Shown: piece after piece, positions 27,599-37,695 of the stretch
Position numbering within the stretch: position 1 is the first letter of the stretch
Layout: every line of letters begins with the position of its first letter
Assembly (NCBI RefSeq): GCF_001307155.1
Contig: NZ_CP012830.1
Coordinates: 558,001-622,000 of the forward strand
Source of the DNA: Pseudomonas fluorescens
GTDB taxonomy: Bacteria > Pseudomonadota > Gammaproteobacteria > Pseudomonadales > Pseudomonadaceae
Length of the DNA stretch: 64,000 nt
Direction: 5' to 3'
Notes under the pieces: generated by a model
Told to the model about the DNA's origin: nothing
Seen by the model: only the letters and a program-made list of their open reading frames with translations
The model's database searches: none
Translations under genes and position numbers: made by a program

Positions 27599-28002
27599 TG
27601 AAACACCTCGTTCTGGCCGCCATGGCAGGTGCCAGCCTGCTGGGTTGCGCCGCTGAGCCGGTGCAACTGCAGCAGGATCGCAGCTATGTGCTGGAGTGGA
27701 TCGGCGAACGCCCGCTGATCGACTACAGCCACCTGACCATCACCCTGGGTGAAGACGGTCGCGCTTATGGCAATGGTGGCTGCAACCACTGGTTCGCGCC
27801 CTACACGCTGGACGGCGACAAACTGAGCTTCGGCAAAGTCGGCAGCACCCGCAAAATGTGCGCACCGGCCTTGATGGAACAGGAAAAACGCTTCCTGCAA
27901 GCGCTGGAAACCGTACAGCGCTGGGACATCTCGCCAATCGAGCAAATGCGCTTCTGGCCCGCCGAAGGCAAGCCGCTACGCTGGTGGCTTGAAGAAGGCT
28001 AA
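27598..28002 (+). CDS. META-domain lipoprotein
   Basis: Small envelope lipoprotein of 134 residues; lipobox ASLLGC places the lipidated Cys at 17. The META domain (HslJ-like) is recognised by LTITLGEDGRAYGNGGCNHWFAPY, the conserved GxGGCN stretch, and KVGSTRKMCAPALMEQE with two paired Cys. The family includes proteins linked to novobiocin resistance and motility, but the role here is not known. Starts inside the stop codon of the CxxC protein gene. Confidence 0.88.
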   Translation: MKHLVLAAMAGASLLGCAAEPVQLQQDRSYVLEWIGERPLIDYSHLTITLGEDGRAYGNGGCNHWFAPYTLDGDKLSFGKVGSTRKMCAPALMEQEKRFLQALETVQRWDISPIEQMRFWPAEGKPLRWWLEEG

Positions 28003-28017
28003 ACCCCTCGATTGCTC

Positions 28018-28180
28018 CTGTGGCGAGGGGGCTTGTCGGAACGCCGCACCGCCCCGTTGGGCTGCGAAGCAGCCCTGAAACCTGCTATTTCATTTCGTCA
28101 GGCACGCCGCATTACTCGATTCTACGACTGCTTTGCCCGAGCGCGGACCGGCCGGCGGGAGCAAGCTCCCTCGCCGCAGG
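28018..28180. repeat. Degenerate REP doublet
   Basis: Arms CTGTGGCGAGGGGGCTTGTC near 28018-28037 and GCGGGAGCAAGCTCCCTCGC near 28155-28174 face each other with mismatches. Same family as the doublets at 15051 and 31934. Confidence 0.75.
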
Positions 28181-28198
28181 TGGGTGCTCGGCCCGTCG

Positions 28199-28666
28199 TC
28201 AATTCGTCGCCTGCAACACCTTGAGCTTCGCCATCACCCCCGCCGCCGTCTGCTCTCCCATCAACTGCTCACGCACCTTGCCCTTGTCATCGATGATGTA
28301 AGTCACCGGCAGCGCCTCGCTGCGTGGCAATTCGAAGCGGTCGGCCGGATCCTGGGCCAGCACGGTGAACGTGATCCCGAGCTTTTCACTGGCGCTCTTG
28401 AGTTCTTCGCCCTGCACATTGTCGAAATTGACCCCGAACACACTGATCTTCTGACCTTTGAGCTGTTCAGCCAACACGTTCAATTGCGGAATTTCGGTAC
28501 GGCACGGGCTACACCACTCGGCCCAGTAATTAAGCACAAACCATCGGCCATCCAACCGCTCGGACGCTACTTTCTGTCCCAACTGATCGGTGCCGTAGTC
28601 ATAGCCGCAGCCGCCAAGCAGCAAGGTTGCGAAGAGGGTCAATGCTGCTGTCAGTCGCCTTGTCAT
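28199..28666 (-). CDS. TlpA-family lipoprotein thiol-disulfide reductase
   Basis: Membrane-anchored thioredoxin-fold protein of 155 residues, probably in the periplasm. ATG 28666 is preceded by AAGGAT. The start MTRRLTAALTLFATLLLGGC is a lipoprotein signal with Cys20; the active site is WAEWCSPCRTEIP (Cys52, Cys55), and ALPVTYIID has the cis-Pro loop. Likely reduces protein or cytochrome-maturation disulfides; the partner is not shown. Divergent from arsC with 116 bases between. Confidence 0.9.
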   Translation of the reverse strand: MTRRLTAALTLFATLLLGGCGYDYGTDQLGQKVASERLDGRWFVLNYWAEWCSPCRTEIPQLNVLAEQLKGQKISVFGVNFDNVQGEELKSASEKLGITFTVLAQDPADRFELPRSEALPVTYIIDDKGKVREQLMGEQTAAGVMAKLKVLQATN

Positions 28667-28782
28667 GGGATCATCCTTACTCAAAAAAACAGGTTCTGCT
28701 GCGACCCATCGCCTCCCAAGGTTCAGGACTGCTCGCTGCACAGGTAGAATAGCCGCCACCTTACGCAAGATGCGAACCGCAC

Positions 28783-29729
<947 letters not shown>

Positions 29730-29730
29730 C

Positions 29731-30156
29731 GTGGCCAAAAAGCCGAAGGTTCTGCCCTCCATCGATTGGCTCGAACCGCGAGTTCGGGCGATGCGCGTCA
29801 TCAGCCTGCTGTGCTACTTCGGCCTGGCGGGATTACTCTGCGCCTATTACCTGCTGATCGCCGACCTGCATGGTGCACGGCCGTGGGTCATCCTGCTGAT
29901 TGAACTGGTGCCCTTGTTGGTGCTGGCACCAGGCATGCTCAGCGGCAGCGCGCGCGGGCATTCATGGATGTGTTTTGTGGTGAACCTGTATTTCATCAAG
30001 GGCGCGACCGCCGCGTTCGACCCGAATCGACAGGTGTTTGGTCTGCTGGAAATGGCCGCGAGCCTGGCAGTGTTCTGCTCGGCACTGCTGTATGTGCGCT
30101 GGCGGTTCCAGTTGAACCGTAAGCTGGCTGGCGAAGGCGAGATCTCCGTCGCCTGA
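29731..30156 (+). CDS. DUF2069 inner-membrane protein
   Basis: Small membrane protein of 141 residues with four hydrophobic segments (VISLLCYFGLAGLLCAYYLL; VILLIELVPLLVLAPGML; MCFVVNLYFIKGATAAF; LLEMAASLAVFCSALLYV) and a basic N-terminus. Starts at GTG 29731, one base after the wrbA stop, so it is probably co-transcribed with arsC-wrbA. Family function is not established. A basic RWRFQLNRK ends the last segment, consistent with a cytoplasmic C-terminus. Confidence 0.9.
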   Translation: MAKKPKVLPSIDWLEPRVRAMRVISLLCYFGLAGLLCAYYLLIADLHGARPWVILLIELVPLLVLAPGMLSGSARGHSWMCFVVNLYFIKGATAAFDPNRQVFGLLEMAASLAVFCSALLYVRWRFQLNRKLAGEGEISVA

Positions 30157-30163
30157 CAGGACG

Positions 30164-30254
30164 CCATCGCGGGCAAGAGCTAGGCGCCCCCCCTGCTCCT
30201 ACGGTTTTGTGTCGTACCCACTAAAACCGTAGGAGCAAAGCTTGCTCGCGATGA
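30164..30254. repeat. Nested inverted repeats of the REP type
   Basis: Inner arms TGCTCCTACGGTTTT (30194-30208) and AAAACCGTAGGAGCA (30223-30237) are exact complements. Outer halves CATCGCGGGCAAG (30165) and CTTGCTCGCGATG (30241) also pair with one mismatch. Related to the repeats at 41723 and 16646. Confidence 0.85.
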
Positions 30255-30267
30255 AGGCGACACGGCC

Positions 30268-30939
30268 TCAATGATTGACGGTGTAAGCCAACATCATCGA
30301 TATCTGACACATCGGCCGGCCGCTCTCGGCGTGCCATTGGTTGAAGGCGTTCTGCACCGTCGCCAGATCGCGCAGGCTGGTCGGCACCTTGTCGATGATC
30401 TGTTGCGCATTCAACGCCGCGACCACGTCATAGCTCGGCACGAAGGTGTCCTTGCCGATCATCCGCAAAAACCGTGGTGCCGATAACCCGCCCAATTGAT
30501 GCCCGTGTTTGGCCAGGTACTTCCACAGGCCAACGATGTCGGTCACCGGCCATTCGGCGATCAACTCGCCGAAGCTGCCCTTCTCTTTCGCCACGTCCAG
30601 GATGAACTGCGCATTGCGCGGCACGCTCTTGAGCTTGCCCAGGTGGCGGATGATCCGTGCGTCCTGCATCAGTCGCTCAAGGTGCTCGGCGCCCATCAGC
30701 ACGACCTTTTCTGGATCGAACCCGAAGAACACTTCTTCGAATGCCGGCCACTTGGCGTCCACCAGGCTGTGCTTGAGGCCTGCGCGAAAGACCCGCAATG
30801 CCAAGGTCGACAGGTAGCGATCATCGCTGATCTGGCGCAGTTGTGCCGGGGTCTTGGGTACGGGCAGATGGGCTTCCAGTTCGGCTGCCGAACCAAAACG
30901 GTTCAGACAGTATTCGTGCAGCCACTTGTAATCGCGCAT
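30268..30939 (-). CDS. DNA-3-methyladenine glycosylase I family protein (Tag-like)
   Basis: Base-excision repair glycosylase family, 223 residues. MRDYKWLHEYCLNRFGSAAELEAHL starts the protein; SDDRYLSTLALRVFRAGLKHSLVDAKWPAFEE matches the HhH-GPD fold entry, and QDARIIRHLGKLKSVPRNAQFILD and APRFLRMIGKDTFVPSYDVVAALN follow. The zinc-binding Cys/His pattern of E. coli Tag is not evident, so it belongs to the Tag-like branch whose substrate is less certain. It lies downstream of ttcA beyond a terminator. Confidence 0.82.
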   Translation of the reverse strand: MRDYKWLHEYCLNRFGSAAELEAHLPVPKTPAQLRQISDDRYLSTLALRVFRAGLKHSLVDAKWPAFEEVFFGFDPEKVVLMGAEHLERLMQDARIIRHLGKLKSVPRNAQFILDVAKEKGSFGELIAEWPVTDIVGLWKYLAKHGHQLGGLSAPRFLRMIGKDTFVPSYDVVAALNAQQIIDKVPTSLRDLATVQNAFNQWHAESGRPMCQISMMLAYTVNH

Positions 30940-30957
30940 GCCCTCTCCTGAGCAATG

Positions 30958-30986
30958 AAATAAAAACGGCGCCCGCGAGCGCCGTT
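30958..30986 (-). terminator. Terminator of ttcA
   Basis: Stem AACGGCGC / GCGCCGTT with a six-base loop; on the minus strand it is followed by TTTTATTTC. It lies 21 bases after the ttcA stop codon. Confidence 0.85.
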
Positions 30987-31006
30987 AAGTCAGAACGGTC
31001 CAGCAA

Positions 31007-31831
31007 TCAGAGATTCACCACGTTCACAAAACGCGACGCAGCGGTTTCGTCGATACGCAGGTTGGTGAAGTCGAACAGGTTACGGTCCGCCAACTGCGAC
31101 GGAATGACGTTCTGCAAACCGCGGAAAATGCTTTCGGTGCGGCCCGGCGTCTTGCGTTCCCACTCCTGAAGCATTTCCTTGACCACCTGACGCTGCAGGT
31201 TTTCCTGGGAGCCGCAGAGGTTGCACGGGATGATCGGGAACTGCTTGAAGTCCGAGTAAGCCTGAATGTCTTTCTCGTTACAGTAGGCCAGCGGGCGGAT
31301 CACTACGTTACGGCCGTCGTCGGCACGCAACTTCGGCGGCATGGCCTTGAGCGAGCCGTTGTAGAACATGTTCAGGAAAAACGTCTCGACGATGTCGTCG
31401 CGGTGATGACCGAGGGCCATTTTGGTCGCGCCGATTTCGTCGGCGAAGGTGTAGAGCGTGCCGCGACGCAGGCGCGAGCACAACGAGCAAGTGGTCTTGC
31501 CTTCTGGCACCAGTTCCTTGACCACCGAGTAGGTGTCCTTTTCGACGATGTGGTATTCCACACCCAGCTCTTTCAGATAAGCCGGCAGCACATGCTCAGG
31601 GAAACCCGGCTGCTTCTGGTCCATGTTCACCGCGACGATCTCGAACTTGATCGGCGCCACCTTCTGCAGGTGCATCAGCACGTCGAGCATGGTGTAGCTG
31701 TCTTTGCCGCCGGACAGGCAGACCATGACCTTGTCGCCGTCTTCGATCATGTTGTAATCGGCGACGGCTTCACCGGCCTGTCGACGTAGACGTTTCTGCA
31801 GTTTGTTCTGGTTGACCGAAAGAGTGCCCAT
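31007..31831 (-). CDS. ttcA: tRNA 2-thiocytidine(32) synthetase TtcA
   Basis: ATP- and iron-sulfur-dependent enzyme that thiolates C32 of several tRNAs. ATG 31831 ([20 protein letters not shown]) gives 274 residues; the open frame extends upstream only through a REP doublet. PP-loop SGGKDS at 40-45, CSLC (Cys115/Cys118) and CNLC (Cys203/Cys206) are the cluster-binding pairs. [13 protein letters not shown] and the C-terminal RFVNVVNL also match. Monocistronic, closed by its own terminator. Confidence 0.96.
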   Translation of the reverse strand: MGTLSVNQNKLQKRLRRQAGEAVADYNMIEDGDKVMVCLSGGKDSYTMLDVLMHLQKVAPIKFEIVAVNMDQKQPGFPEHVLPAYLKELGVEYHIVEKDTYSVVKELVPEGKTTCSLCSRLRRGTLYTFADEIGATKMALGHHRDDIVETFFLNMFYNGSLKAMPPKLRADDGRNVVIRPLAYCNEKDIQAYSDFKQFPIIPCNLCGSQENLQRQVVKEMLQEWERKTPGRTESIFRGLQNVIPSQLADRNLFDFTNLRIDETAASRFVNVVNL

Positions 31832-31933
31832 GGCGCTTGAAATCCGCGAGGTGTGACGAAAGGCCGACATTTTACGCAAAAACCCTTCGGGGGCGAAGAG
31901 CCTGGAGTCCGCGCTTTGTCTGACTTGAGCATA

Positions 31934-32073
31934 CCCCTGTGGCGAGGGAGCTTGCTCCCGTTCGACTGCGCAGCAGTCGTAAAACCTGCTGCTACGGTTG
32001 CGCTGAAAAAACGAAGTGTCTGTATTGGGGCCGCTTCGCGCCCCAGCGGGAGCAAGCTCCCTCGCCACAGGGG
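31934..32073. repeat. REP doublet (27-bp exact inverted repeat)
   Basis: CCCCTGTGGCGAGGGAGCTT and its continuation to 31960 is exactly complementary to 32047-32073. The 86-base centre is not conserved with the other doublets. It fills most of the 436-base gap between ttcA and the Yip1 gene; the remainder (32074-32267) shows only an AAGGAG ribosome site before the next gene. Confidence 0.92.
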
Positions 32074-32267
32074 CGATACCCAGATCGAGCAGCAATTAAC
32101 CCCGGCTTTTACAGCGCGATTTGCTCTAAAGCCCCCCCACCTGTGACAGCCAGTACTTTCTATACTGCGTCATAAGGTCGCGCGCATTTCAGACCTCTAC
32201 TTACTTGGCCGCTGGCCCGTAGGCGCTCCGCTGGGGGGCGATAGCAATCACGAAGGAGTGACTGACT

Positions 32268-32870
32268 ATGATCCATCACGTCGTGGGGCTTTTCACCCAC
32301 CCTGATCAAGAATGGAAAGAAATCCGTGGCGACCAAGAGGAAAGTATCAGCCACATGTACCTCACCCACACGCTGATTCTGGCGGCAATACCGGCTATTT
32401 CGGCGTTTATCGGTACCACCAAGGTCGGCTGGGTCATCGGTAGCCGCGCGCCGGTCATGCTGACCCAGGAAAGCGCACTCTGGATGACCATCATGTCGTA
32501 CCTGGCGATGCTCGGCGGGGTTGCGGTGATGGGCGCGTTCATTCACTGGATGGCTCGCACCTATGACGCCAGCCCGAGCCTGGCGCGCTGTGTCGCGTTT
32601 GCCACCTACACTGCCACGCCACTGTTCATCGGCGGTCTGGCGGCGCTGTATCCGCACATGTGGCTGGGCATGGTCGTTGGCACTGCAGCCATCTGCTACA
32701 CCGTGTACCTGCTGTACGTGGGGCTACCGACCTTCATGAACATTCCGTCGGACGAAGGTTTTCTGTTCTCAAGTTCAGTGCTTGCCGTAGGGTTGGTGGT
32801 GCTGGTGGCGATCATGGCATTCACCGTGATTGTCTGGGGCCTGGGCGTTGGCCCGGTCTATACCAACTAG
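32268..32870 (+). CDS. Yip1-family inner-membrane protein
   Basis: Polytopic protein of 200 residues with about five hydrophobic spans: LILAAIPAISAFIG, YLAMLGGVAVMGAFIHWM, TATPLFIGGLAALYPHMWLGM, VVGTAAICYTVYLLYVGL and LAVGLVVLVAIMAFTVIVWGLG. The start MIHHVVGLFTHPDQEWKEIRGD, with a conserved HPDxEWxxI, fits the bacterial Yip1/DUF1282 family. GAAGGAGTGACTGACT places a strong ribosome site before the ATG. Function unknown; it precedes sprT. Confidence 0.9.
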   Translation: MIHHVVGLFTHPDQEWKEIRGDQEESISHMYLTHTLILAAIPAISAFIGTTKVGWVIGSRAPVMLTQESALWMTIMSYLAMLGGVAVMGAFIHWMARTYDASPSLARCVAFATYTATPLFIGGLAALYPHMWLGMVVGTAAICYTVYLLYVGLPTFMNIPSDEGFLFSSSVLAVGLVVLVAIMAFTVIVWGLGVGPVYTN

Positions 32871-33054
32871 AATCGGTAACTTAAACGGGCAAATGAAGCG
32901 GGCGAAGGACGCTGCCTATATAACAAACAGGGATCTGCCAACACAGGCCGCCGCAAGGCGGCCTTCTCTATTGCGCGACGACCATTCGGCGCCTGGGCGA
33001 TTCGCAATGAGCACGGTTTGCAGCATACTCGACGCCTCTGGAGATCCGCCAAGA

Positions 33055-33549
33055 ATGCCTCAGCAACTCAATTCCCGCGTCGAAGAGTGTTTCCAACAAG
33101 CCGAATCTTTTTTCAAGCGACCTTTCAAACGCCCGGTGGTCAGCCTCAAGTTGCGCGGCCAGAAGGCCGGCGTAGCGCACCTGCATGAAAACCTGCTGCG
33201 CTTCAATCCGCAGCTGTACCGGGAAAACGCCGAAGACTTCCTCAAACAGACCGTGGCTCACGAAGTCGCGCACCTGATCGCCCATCAACTGTTCGGCGAC
33301 CGCATACAGCCGCATGGCGAAGAATGGCAATTGATCATGCGCGGGGTGTACGAACTGCCGCCCAACCGCTGCCACACCTACGCCATCAAACGCCGCAGCG
33401 TGACCCGCTACATCTACCGCTGCCCCTGCGCCAACAGCGATTTCCCGTTCTCGGCCCAGCGCCATAGCCTGGTGCGTCAAGGACGACGGTATTTGTGCCG
33501 GCGTTGCCGGCAGACGCTGGTGTTTACCGGTGAGTCGCGGGTCGAGTAG
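33055..33549 (+). CDS. sprT: SprT-like zinc metalloprotease family protein
   Basis: Predicted zinc metalloprotease of 164 residues, close to E. coli SprT (165). TVAHEVAHLIAHQLF carries the HExxH (His69-His73), and GEEWQLIMRGV the following helix. The C-terminal part has RCPCAN and YLCRRCRQTL, a zinc-ribbon pair of Cys pairs. I prefer ATG 33055; an ATG at 33007 would add 16 residues. In eukaryotes the related SPRTN acts on DNA-protein crosslinks; the bacterial role is not settled. Confidence 0.88.
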   Translation: MPQQLNSRVEECFQQAESFFKRPFKRPVVSLKLRGQKAGVAHLHENLLRFNPQLYRENAEDFLKQTVAHEVAHLIAHQLFGDRIQPHGEEWQLIMRGVYELPPNRCHTYAIKRRSVTRYIYRCPCANSDFPFSAQRHSLVRQGRRYLCRRCRQTLVFTGESRVE

Positions 33550-33575
33550 CGGGATGTGTGGCGTCCATACCGACA

Positions 33576-33654
33576 CCATCGCGAGCAAGCTCGCTCCCAC
33601 ATTGGATTTGCGTCGCTCACAAATCCCCTGTGGGAGCGAGCCTGCTCGCGATGG
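33576..33654. repeat. REP doublet of the CGCGAGCAAGCTCGCTCCCA family
   Basis: CCATCGCGAGCAAGCTCGCT to 33601 pairs with 33629-33654 with one mismatch. This is a different REP family from the TGTGGCGAGGGAGC type. Confidence 0.92.
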
Positions 33655-33668
33655 CTCCCTGACCGGCG

Positions 33669-34856
33669 CTAAATAACCACCCTGGCGCGCCGCAACGCTT
33701 CAATCCGCTCAGCGCTATACCCCAACTCACCCAACACCTGATCGGTATGCTCACCCAACGCCGCGCCGATATGTCGTGGCTCCGGCAAGCCCTCTGAAAA
33801 TTTCAACGGACAAGCCATCTGCGCCTGCGCGGTGCCGTCTCCGCGTGGTACCTGGGTGACCAGATCCCGAGCCTTCAACTGCGGGTGCTCGACCGCCTCA
33901 GCCAGGCTCAGCACCGGCTCAACGCAAGCATCGAGCCCGGCAAACAGCGTGCAGAGTTCGGCAAAGTCATGTTTTTCGAATTCGATCTGAAACGCCAGCT
34001 TGAGCGCCTTTTGCTGCTCGGGGACAGGCGACAAACCCAGTACCGCCAGTTCCGGCTGACCCAGCGCCGTGCACAGCTGCTGCATGAAGTCCGGTTCCAG
34101 GCTGCCGACAGACATCCAGCGACCATCGCGAGTGCGGTAATAGTCGTAGAAGCTGCCGCCATTGAGCATCTGATCTTCACGCCCCGGTGTGACGCCACAA
34201 GCCAGATACCCCGCGCCGGCCATGGCGTTCAGGCTGAATGCGCAATCGGTCATGCTCACGTCCAGGTGTTGCCCCTGGCCACTGTGCTCACGGGCAATCA
34301 CCGCCGCCAGCAGGCCGATCACCCCATGCAGCGAACCACCGGCAATGTCCGCGACCTGAACGCCCAACGGCAACGGCCCGCTATCCTCGTGCCCCGTATA
34401 GCTGGACACGCCGGCCAGTGACAGATAGTTGATGTCGTGACCGGCGCGGTCCTTGTAGGGGCCCGTCTGGCCGTAGCCGGTGATCGAGACGTAAATCAGC
34501 CGCGGATTGATCGCCTTCAGGGCCTCATACCCCAGCCCCAGGCGCTCCATCACTCCCGGGCGAAACTGCTCGAGGAGGATGTCATGGTCCTGCAGCAGTT
34601 GCTTGACCACTTCCAGCGCTGCCGGCTGCTTGAGGTCCAGCGCCAGGCTGCGCTTGTTGCGATTGAGGTAGGCGTGGCTGGCAGAAGTACCCTGATCGTG
34701 GGGTGGCAGAACCCGCACCAGATCCATCCGGGTCGGCGATTCGATCCGCAGCACCTCGGCCCCCATGTCCGCCAGCAACAGCGAGGCGAACGGCCCCGGC
34801 AACAGCGTCGAAAAATCCAGAACCTTGAGTGATGCCAGTGGGCCTTGCATGGTCAT
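33669..34856 (-). CDS. CaiB/BaiF family CoA-transferase
   Basis: Class III CoA-transferase or racemase-like enzyme of 395 residues, cytoplasmic. GPFASLLLADMGAEVLRIE (21-39), NRNKRSLALDLK (66-77) and LEQFRPGVMERLGLGYE (95-111) are family blocks; LGVQVADIAGG contains the expected catalytic Asp170. The acyl substrate is not shown; the closest readings are alpha-methylacyl-CoA racemase-like. It is monocistronic and separated from dctA by a bidirectional terminator. Confidence 0.88.
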   Translation of the reverse strand: MTMQGPLASLKVLDFSTLLPGPFASLLLADMGAEVLRIESPTRMDLVRVLPPHDQGTSASHAYLNRNKRSLALDLKQPAALEVVKQLLQDHDILLEQFRPGVMERLGLGYEALKAINPRLIYVSITGYGQTGPYKDRAGHDINYLSLAGVSSYTGHEDSGPLPLGVQVADIAGGSLHGVIGLLAAVIAREHSGQGQHLDVSMTDCAFSLNAMAGAGYLACGVTPGREDQMLNGGSFYDYYRTRDGRWMSVGSLEPDFMQQLCTALGQPELAVLGLSPVPEQQKALKLAFQIEFEKHDFAELCTLFAGLDACVEPVLSLAEAVEHPQLKARDLVTQVPRGDGTAQAQMACPLKFSEGLPEPRHIGAALGEHTDQVLGELGYSAERIEALRRARVVI

Positions 34857-34955
34857 TCTCCGTCAGCGATACCTAAAGCCTAGGCAGCCGATGACCTGGC
34901 AGCAATCACCTTAACCATCAGCCGGACTGACCTTTGCGCTCAAACCTGCGGCAAT

Positions 34956-34981
34956 AAAAAACCCGCCGAAGCGGGTTTTTC
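34956..34981 (-). terminator. Terminator of dctA
   Basis: AACCCGC / GCGGGTT with a CGAA loop, flanked by A-rich sequence on one side and T-rich on the other, so it can work in both directions. It follows the dctA stop by 15 bases. Confidence 0.9.
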
Positions 34982-34995
34982 ATCAACTCGAAGAA

Positions 34996-36330
34996 TTACT
35001 TCACCGAAGTCGGGGCTGGGCTTTCAGCCACATGCGCATCGTCTTCGCCATGCGTATTGGTGATTGCGCGACCACCGGAAGCCAGTTCCTCATGCATCTG
35101 GTCGACATCCAGCTCTTTGACCCACTTGGCCACGACCAGGGTGGCAACCGCGTTCCCCACCAGGTTGGTCAGGGCGCGGGCTTCGGACATGAAGCGGTCG
35201 ATACCCAGGATCAGTGCCAGACCGGCAACCGGCAGGTGACCGACCGCCGACAGGGTGGCGGCCAGCACGATGAAGCCGCTACCGGTCACACCGGCGGCGC
35301 CTTTGGAGGACAGCAGCAGCACAACCAGCAAGGTGATCTGGTGAGTGATGTCCATGTGGGTGTCGGTCGCCTGAGCGATGAACACCGCAGCCATGGTCAG
35401 GTAGATGGCAGTCCCGTCGAGGTTGAACGAGTAACCGGTCGGGATCACCAGACCCACGACGGATTTCTTCGCACCCAGACGCTCCATCTTGATCAGCATG
35501 CGTGGCAGTACCGATTCCGAAGAGGAAGTACCCAGCACGATCAGCAGCTCTTCACGGATGTAGCGAATCACTTTCAGCACGCTGAAACCGTGAGCGCGCG
35601 CGATGCCGCCGAGCACGACCAGAATGAACACCACGCACGTGATGTAGAAGCACGCCATCAACTGACCCAGTTGCACCAGCGAGCCAACGCCGTAGGCACC
35701 GATGGTGAAAGCCATGGCGCCCAGGGCACCGATTGGCGCGAGCTTCATGATCATGTTGATGATGTTGAACATCACGTGGGCGAAGCGATCGATGAAGTCC
35801 AGGATTGGCTTGCCGTAGGCACCCAGGCGATGCAGGGCGAAACCGAAGATCACCGAGAACATCAGCACTTGCAGGATATCGCCGTTGGCGAACGCACCGA
35901 CGATGGTGGCCGGTATGATGTTCAGGAGGAAGCCAACGACGCTTTGATCCGCACCGGCAGCGACATAAGCAGCCACTTTGGAAGCATCCAGGGTGCTGAC
36001 ATCGATGTGCATGCCATTACCTGGCTGCACGATGTTGACCACCACCAGACCCACCAGCAGCGCGATGGTCGAAACGATTTCGAAGTACAACAGCGCGTAA
36101 CCGCCGGTCTTGCCCACCGATTTCATGTTCTGCATGCCCGCGATACCGCTGACCACGGTGCAGAAGATGATCGGTGCGATGACCATTTTGATCAGTTTGA
36201 TGAACCCGTCACCCAGTGGCTTCAGTGCCACGGCGGTTTGCGGGTAGTAGTGACCGAGCGCGATGCCGATAGCGATGGCAATGATCACCTGGAAATACAG
36301 GGATTTGTACAGTGGCTGACGAGTCGTCAT
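34996..36330 (-). CDS. dctA: C4-dicarboxylate/proton symporter DctA
   Basis: Inner-membrane symporter of succinate, fumarate and malate. ATG 36330 ([22 protein letters not shown]) gives 444 residues, the DctA length. The HP1/HP2 motifs of the glutamate-aspartate/DAACS fold are present: [20 protein letters not shown] and [18 protein letters not shown] with the TM7 and HP2 residues, and [21 protein letters not shown] sigma54 promoter about 130 bases upstream fits the known DctB/DctD control. dctB and dctD are not in the window. Confidence 0.97.
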   Translation of the reverse strand: MTTRQPLYKSLYFQVIIAIAIGIALGHYYPQTAVALKPLGDGFIKLIKMVIAPIIFCTVVSGIAGMQNMKSVGKTGGYALLYFEIVSTIALLVGLVVVNIVQPGNGMHIDVSTLDASKVAAYVAAGADQSVVGFLLNIIPATIVGAFANGDILQVLMFSVIFGFALHRLGAYGKPILDFIDRFAHVMFNIINMIMKLAPIGALGAMAFTIGAYGVGSLVQLGQLMACFYITCVVFILVVLGGIARAHGFSVLKVIRYIREELLIVLGTSSSESVLPRMLIKMERLGAKKSVVGLVIPTGYSFNLDGTAIYLTMAAVFIAQATDTHMDITHQITLLVVLLLSSKGAAGVTGSGFIVLAATLSAVGHLPVAGLALILGIDRFMSEARALTNLVGNAVATLVVAKWVKELDVDQMHEELASGGRAITNTHGEDDAHVAESPAPTSVK

Positions 36331-36459
36331 TACAAAGTTCCTCAAGAGCACCGCGCTGCAATCAATCATCTGACGCAGACGACACCTAAAGTGCGAACCC
36401 TCCTGCACCGGAGGGATTTGTTTTGTCGAGCTGCGCGCTGGCAGACCTCTCACCCTTAT

Positions 36460-36475
36460 CGCAAAGCCCGTGCCA
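36460..36475 (-). promoter_or_regulatory. Sigma54 (RpoN) promoter of dctA
   Basis: Minus strand TGGCACGGGCTTTGCG matches the -24/-12 consensus TGGCACG-N4-TTGC, with GG and GC ten bases apart. Transcription would start near 36450, leaving a leader of about 120 bases before dctA. Confidence 0.85.
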
Positions 36476-36553
36476 CCTTGCCAAAATCGTCCAAAAGCCT
36501 TTTGCCATCAGGGTTGCCGGGGTTCCTTCATCCCTTGACCACCCGACCGGGGT

Positions 36554-36608
36554 GGCGGATTTCCGCCCACCAACCGGCTCTCGTCCTACAATTTGGCGGA
36601 TATCCGCC
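36554..36608. promoter_or_regulatory. Two CGGA-palindromes, likely activator sites
   Basis: GGCGGATTTCCGCC (36554-36567) and GGCGGATATCCGCC (36595-36608) are near-perfect palindromes 41 bases apart, about 110 and 150 bases upstream of the dctA start. An inverted pair GATCCG/CGGATC (36635-36658) sits next to the AraC start. They could be DctD enhancer sites for dctA, or sites of the AraC regulator; the sequence does not decide. Confidence 0.65.
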
Positions 36609-36666
36609 TTGTCCCGCCACCAGGCCGTGGCTAAGATCCGCCACTCAATGGACGGATCAGACCCCA

Positions 36667-37665
36667 ATGCGCGAACGTACCATCGCCAGTCATTTTGCTC
36701 GTGCGGCCCTCGGTGGCGCGCGCCGACGCGGCTATGACTATTCGGGTCTGTTGCAACAGCTGGGGATCAGCGTCGAATTGCTCGACGAACCTCGCGCCAG
36801 GATCGCGCCCGAACAGTTCACCAGCCTGCTGCAAGGGCTCTGGCAAGCGCTGGATGACGAATACCTGGGCTTTGCCCGCGGCCCAAGCAAACGTGGCACC
36901 TTCGCCATGATGTGCCATGCCTTGATTCACTGCCGCACGCTCGAGAAAGCACTCAGTCGCGGCTTATTATTTTATAGCCTATTCCCCGACGCTCCGCGCC
37001 TGACCCTGACCCGCGAAGGTGAAATGGTGCGTTTGAGCCTGGATGATTCTCAGCTGTGGGACCCGGATCACTTTTTCAGCGAATGTCAGCTGGTGATCTG
37101 GCATCGACTGGGCAGTTGGCTGATCGGTCAGCGCATTCGCCTGGAACAGGCCTGTTTCAGCTACCCGAAACCCGAGCACGCTGCCGAGTACGACCTGTTG
37201 TTCCCCTGCCCGATGGTGTTTTCGGCCGAGCAAAGCAGCCTGTTGTTCCACAGCCGTTACCTGCAGATGCCGTTGTTGCAGGACGAACGTACCCTCAAGC
37301 ATTTCCTCGAACGCTCGCCCGCCGATCTGCTATCGCGCCCGGATGACGGCGATAGCCTCAGCAGCCAGTTACGCCGCCTGCTCAGCCGCGACAGTGCGCG
37401 CTGGCCAGACCTGGAAGCGGTTGCCGCACACCTGCACATCAGCCCGCAGACCTTGCGTCGGCACTTGCGTGAAGAGGGTTCGAGTTTTCAGGAATTGAAA
37501 GACCAACTGCGCCGCGACATCGCGATTTATCACCTCAGCCGTGCCGACCTGTCGTTGCAACAGATTGCCGAACAGCTGGGATTCTCCGAGCCGTCGGCGT
37601 TTCACCGGGCGTTCAAGAAGTGGACCGGGTTGACGCCTGGCGCTTATCGCGCACAAGAGAATTAA
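36667..37665 (+). CDS. AraC-family transcriptional regulator
   Basis: Regulator of 332 residues. The N-terminal two-thirds (about 10-215) is an arabinose-binding-like sensing domain of the type found in OruR/ArgR relatives; the C-terminal part has two helix-turn-helix units, DLEAVAAHLHISPQTLRRHLREEGSSF and SLQQIAEQLGFSEPSAFHRAFKKWTG. The ATG 36667 is preceded by CAGACCCCA, a weak site. Divergent from dctA but with its own intervening sites. The ligand is not shown. Confidence 0.9.
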   Translation: MRERTIASHFARAALGGARRRGYDYSGLLQQLGISVELLDEPRARIAPEQFTSLLQGLWQALDDEYLGFARGPSKRGTFAMMCHALIHCRTLEKALSRGLLFYSLFPDAPRLTLTREGEMVRLSLDDSQLWDPDHFFSECQLVIWHRLGSWLIGQRIRLEQACFSYPKPEHAAEYDLLFPCPMVFSAEQSSLLFHSRYLQMPLLQDERTLKHFLERSPADLLSRPDDGDSLSSQLRRLLSRDSARWPDLEAVAAHLHISPQTLRRHLREEGSSFQELKDQLRRDIAIYHLSRADLSLQQIAEQLGFSEPSAFHRAFKKWTGLTPGAYRAQEN

Positions 37666-37695
37666 GATCAAAAGATCGCAGCCACACCGCCATTT

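Noticed and set aside
35032..36666. The long open upstream extension of the AraC gene (over 500 codons)
   Set aside because: It runs antisense across dctA; the AraC domain itself starts at 36667 with its own ATG.
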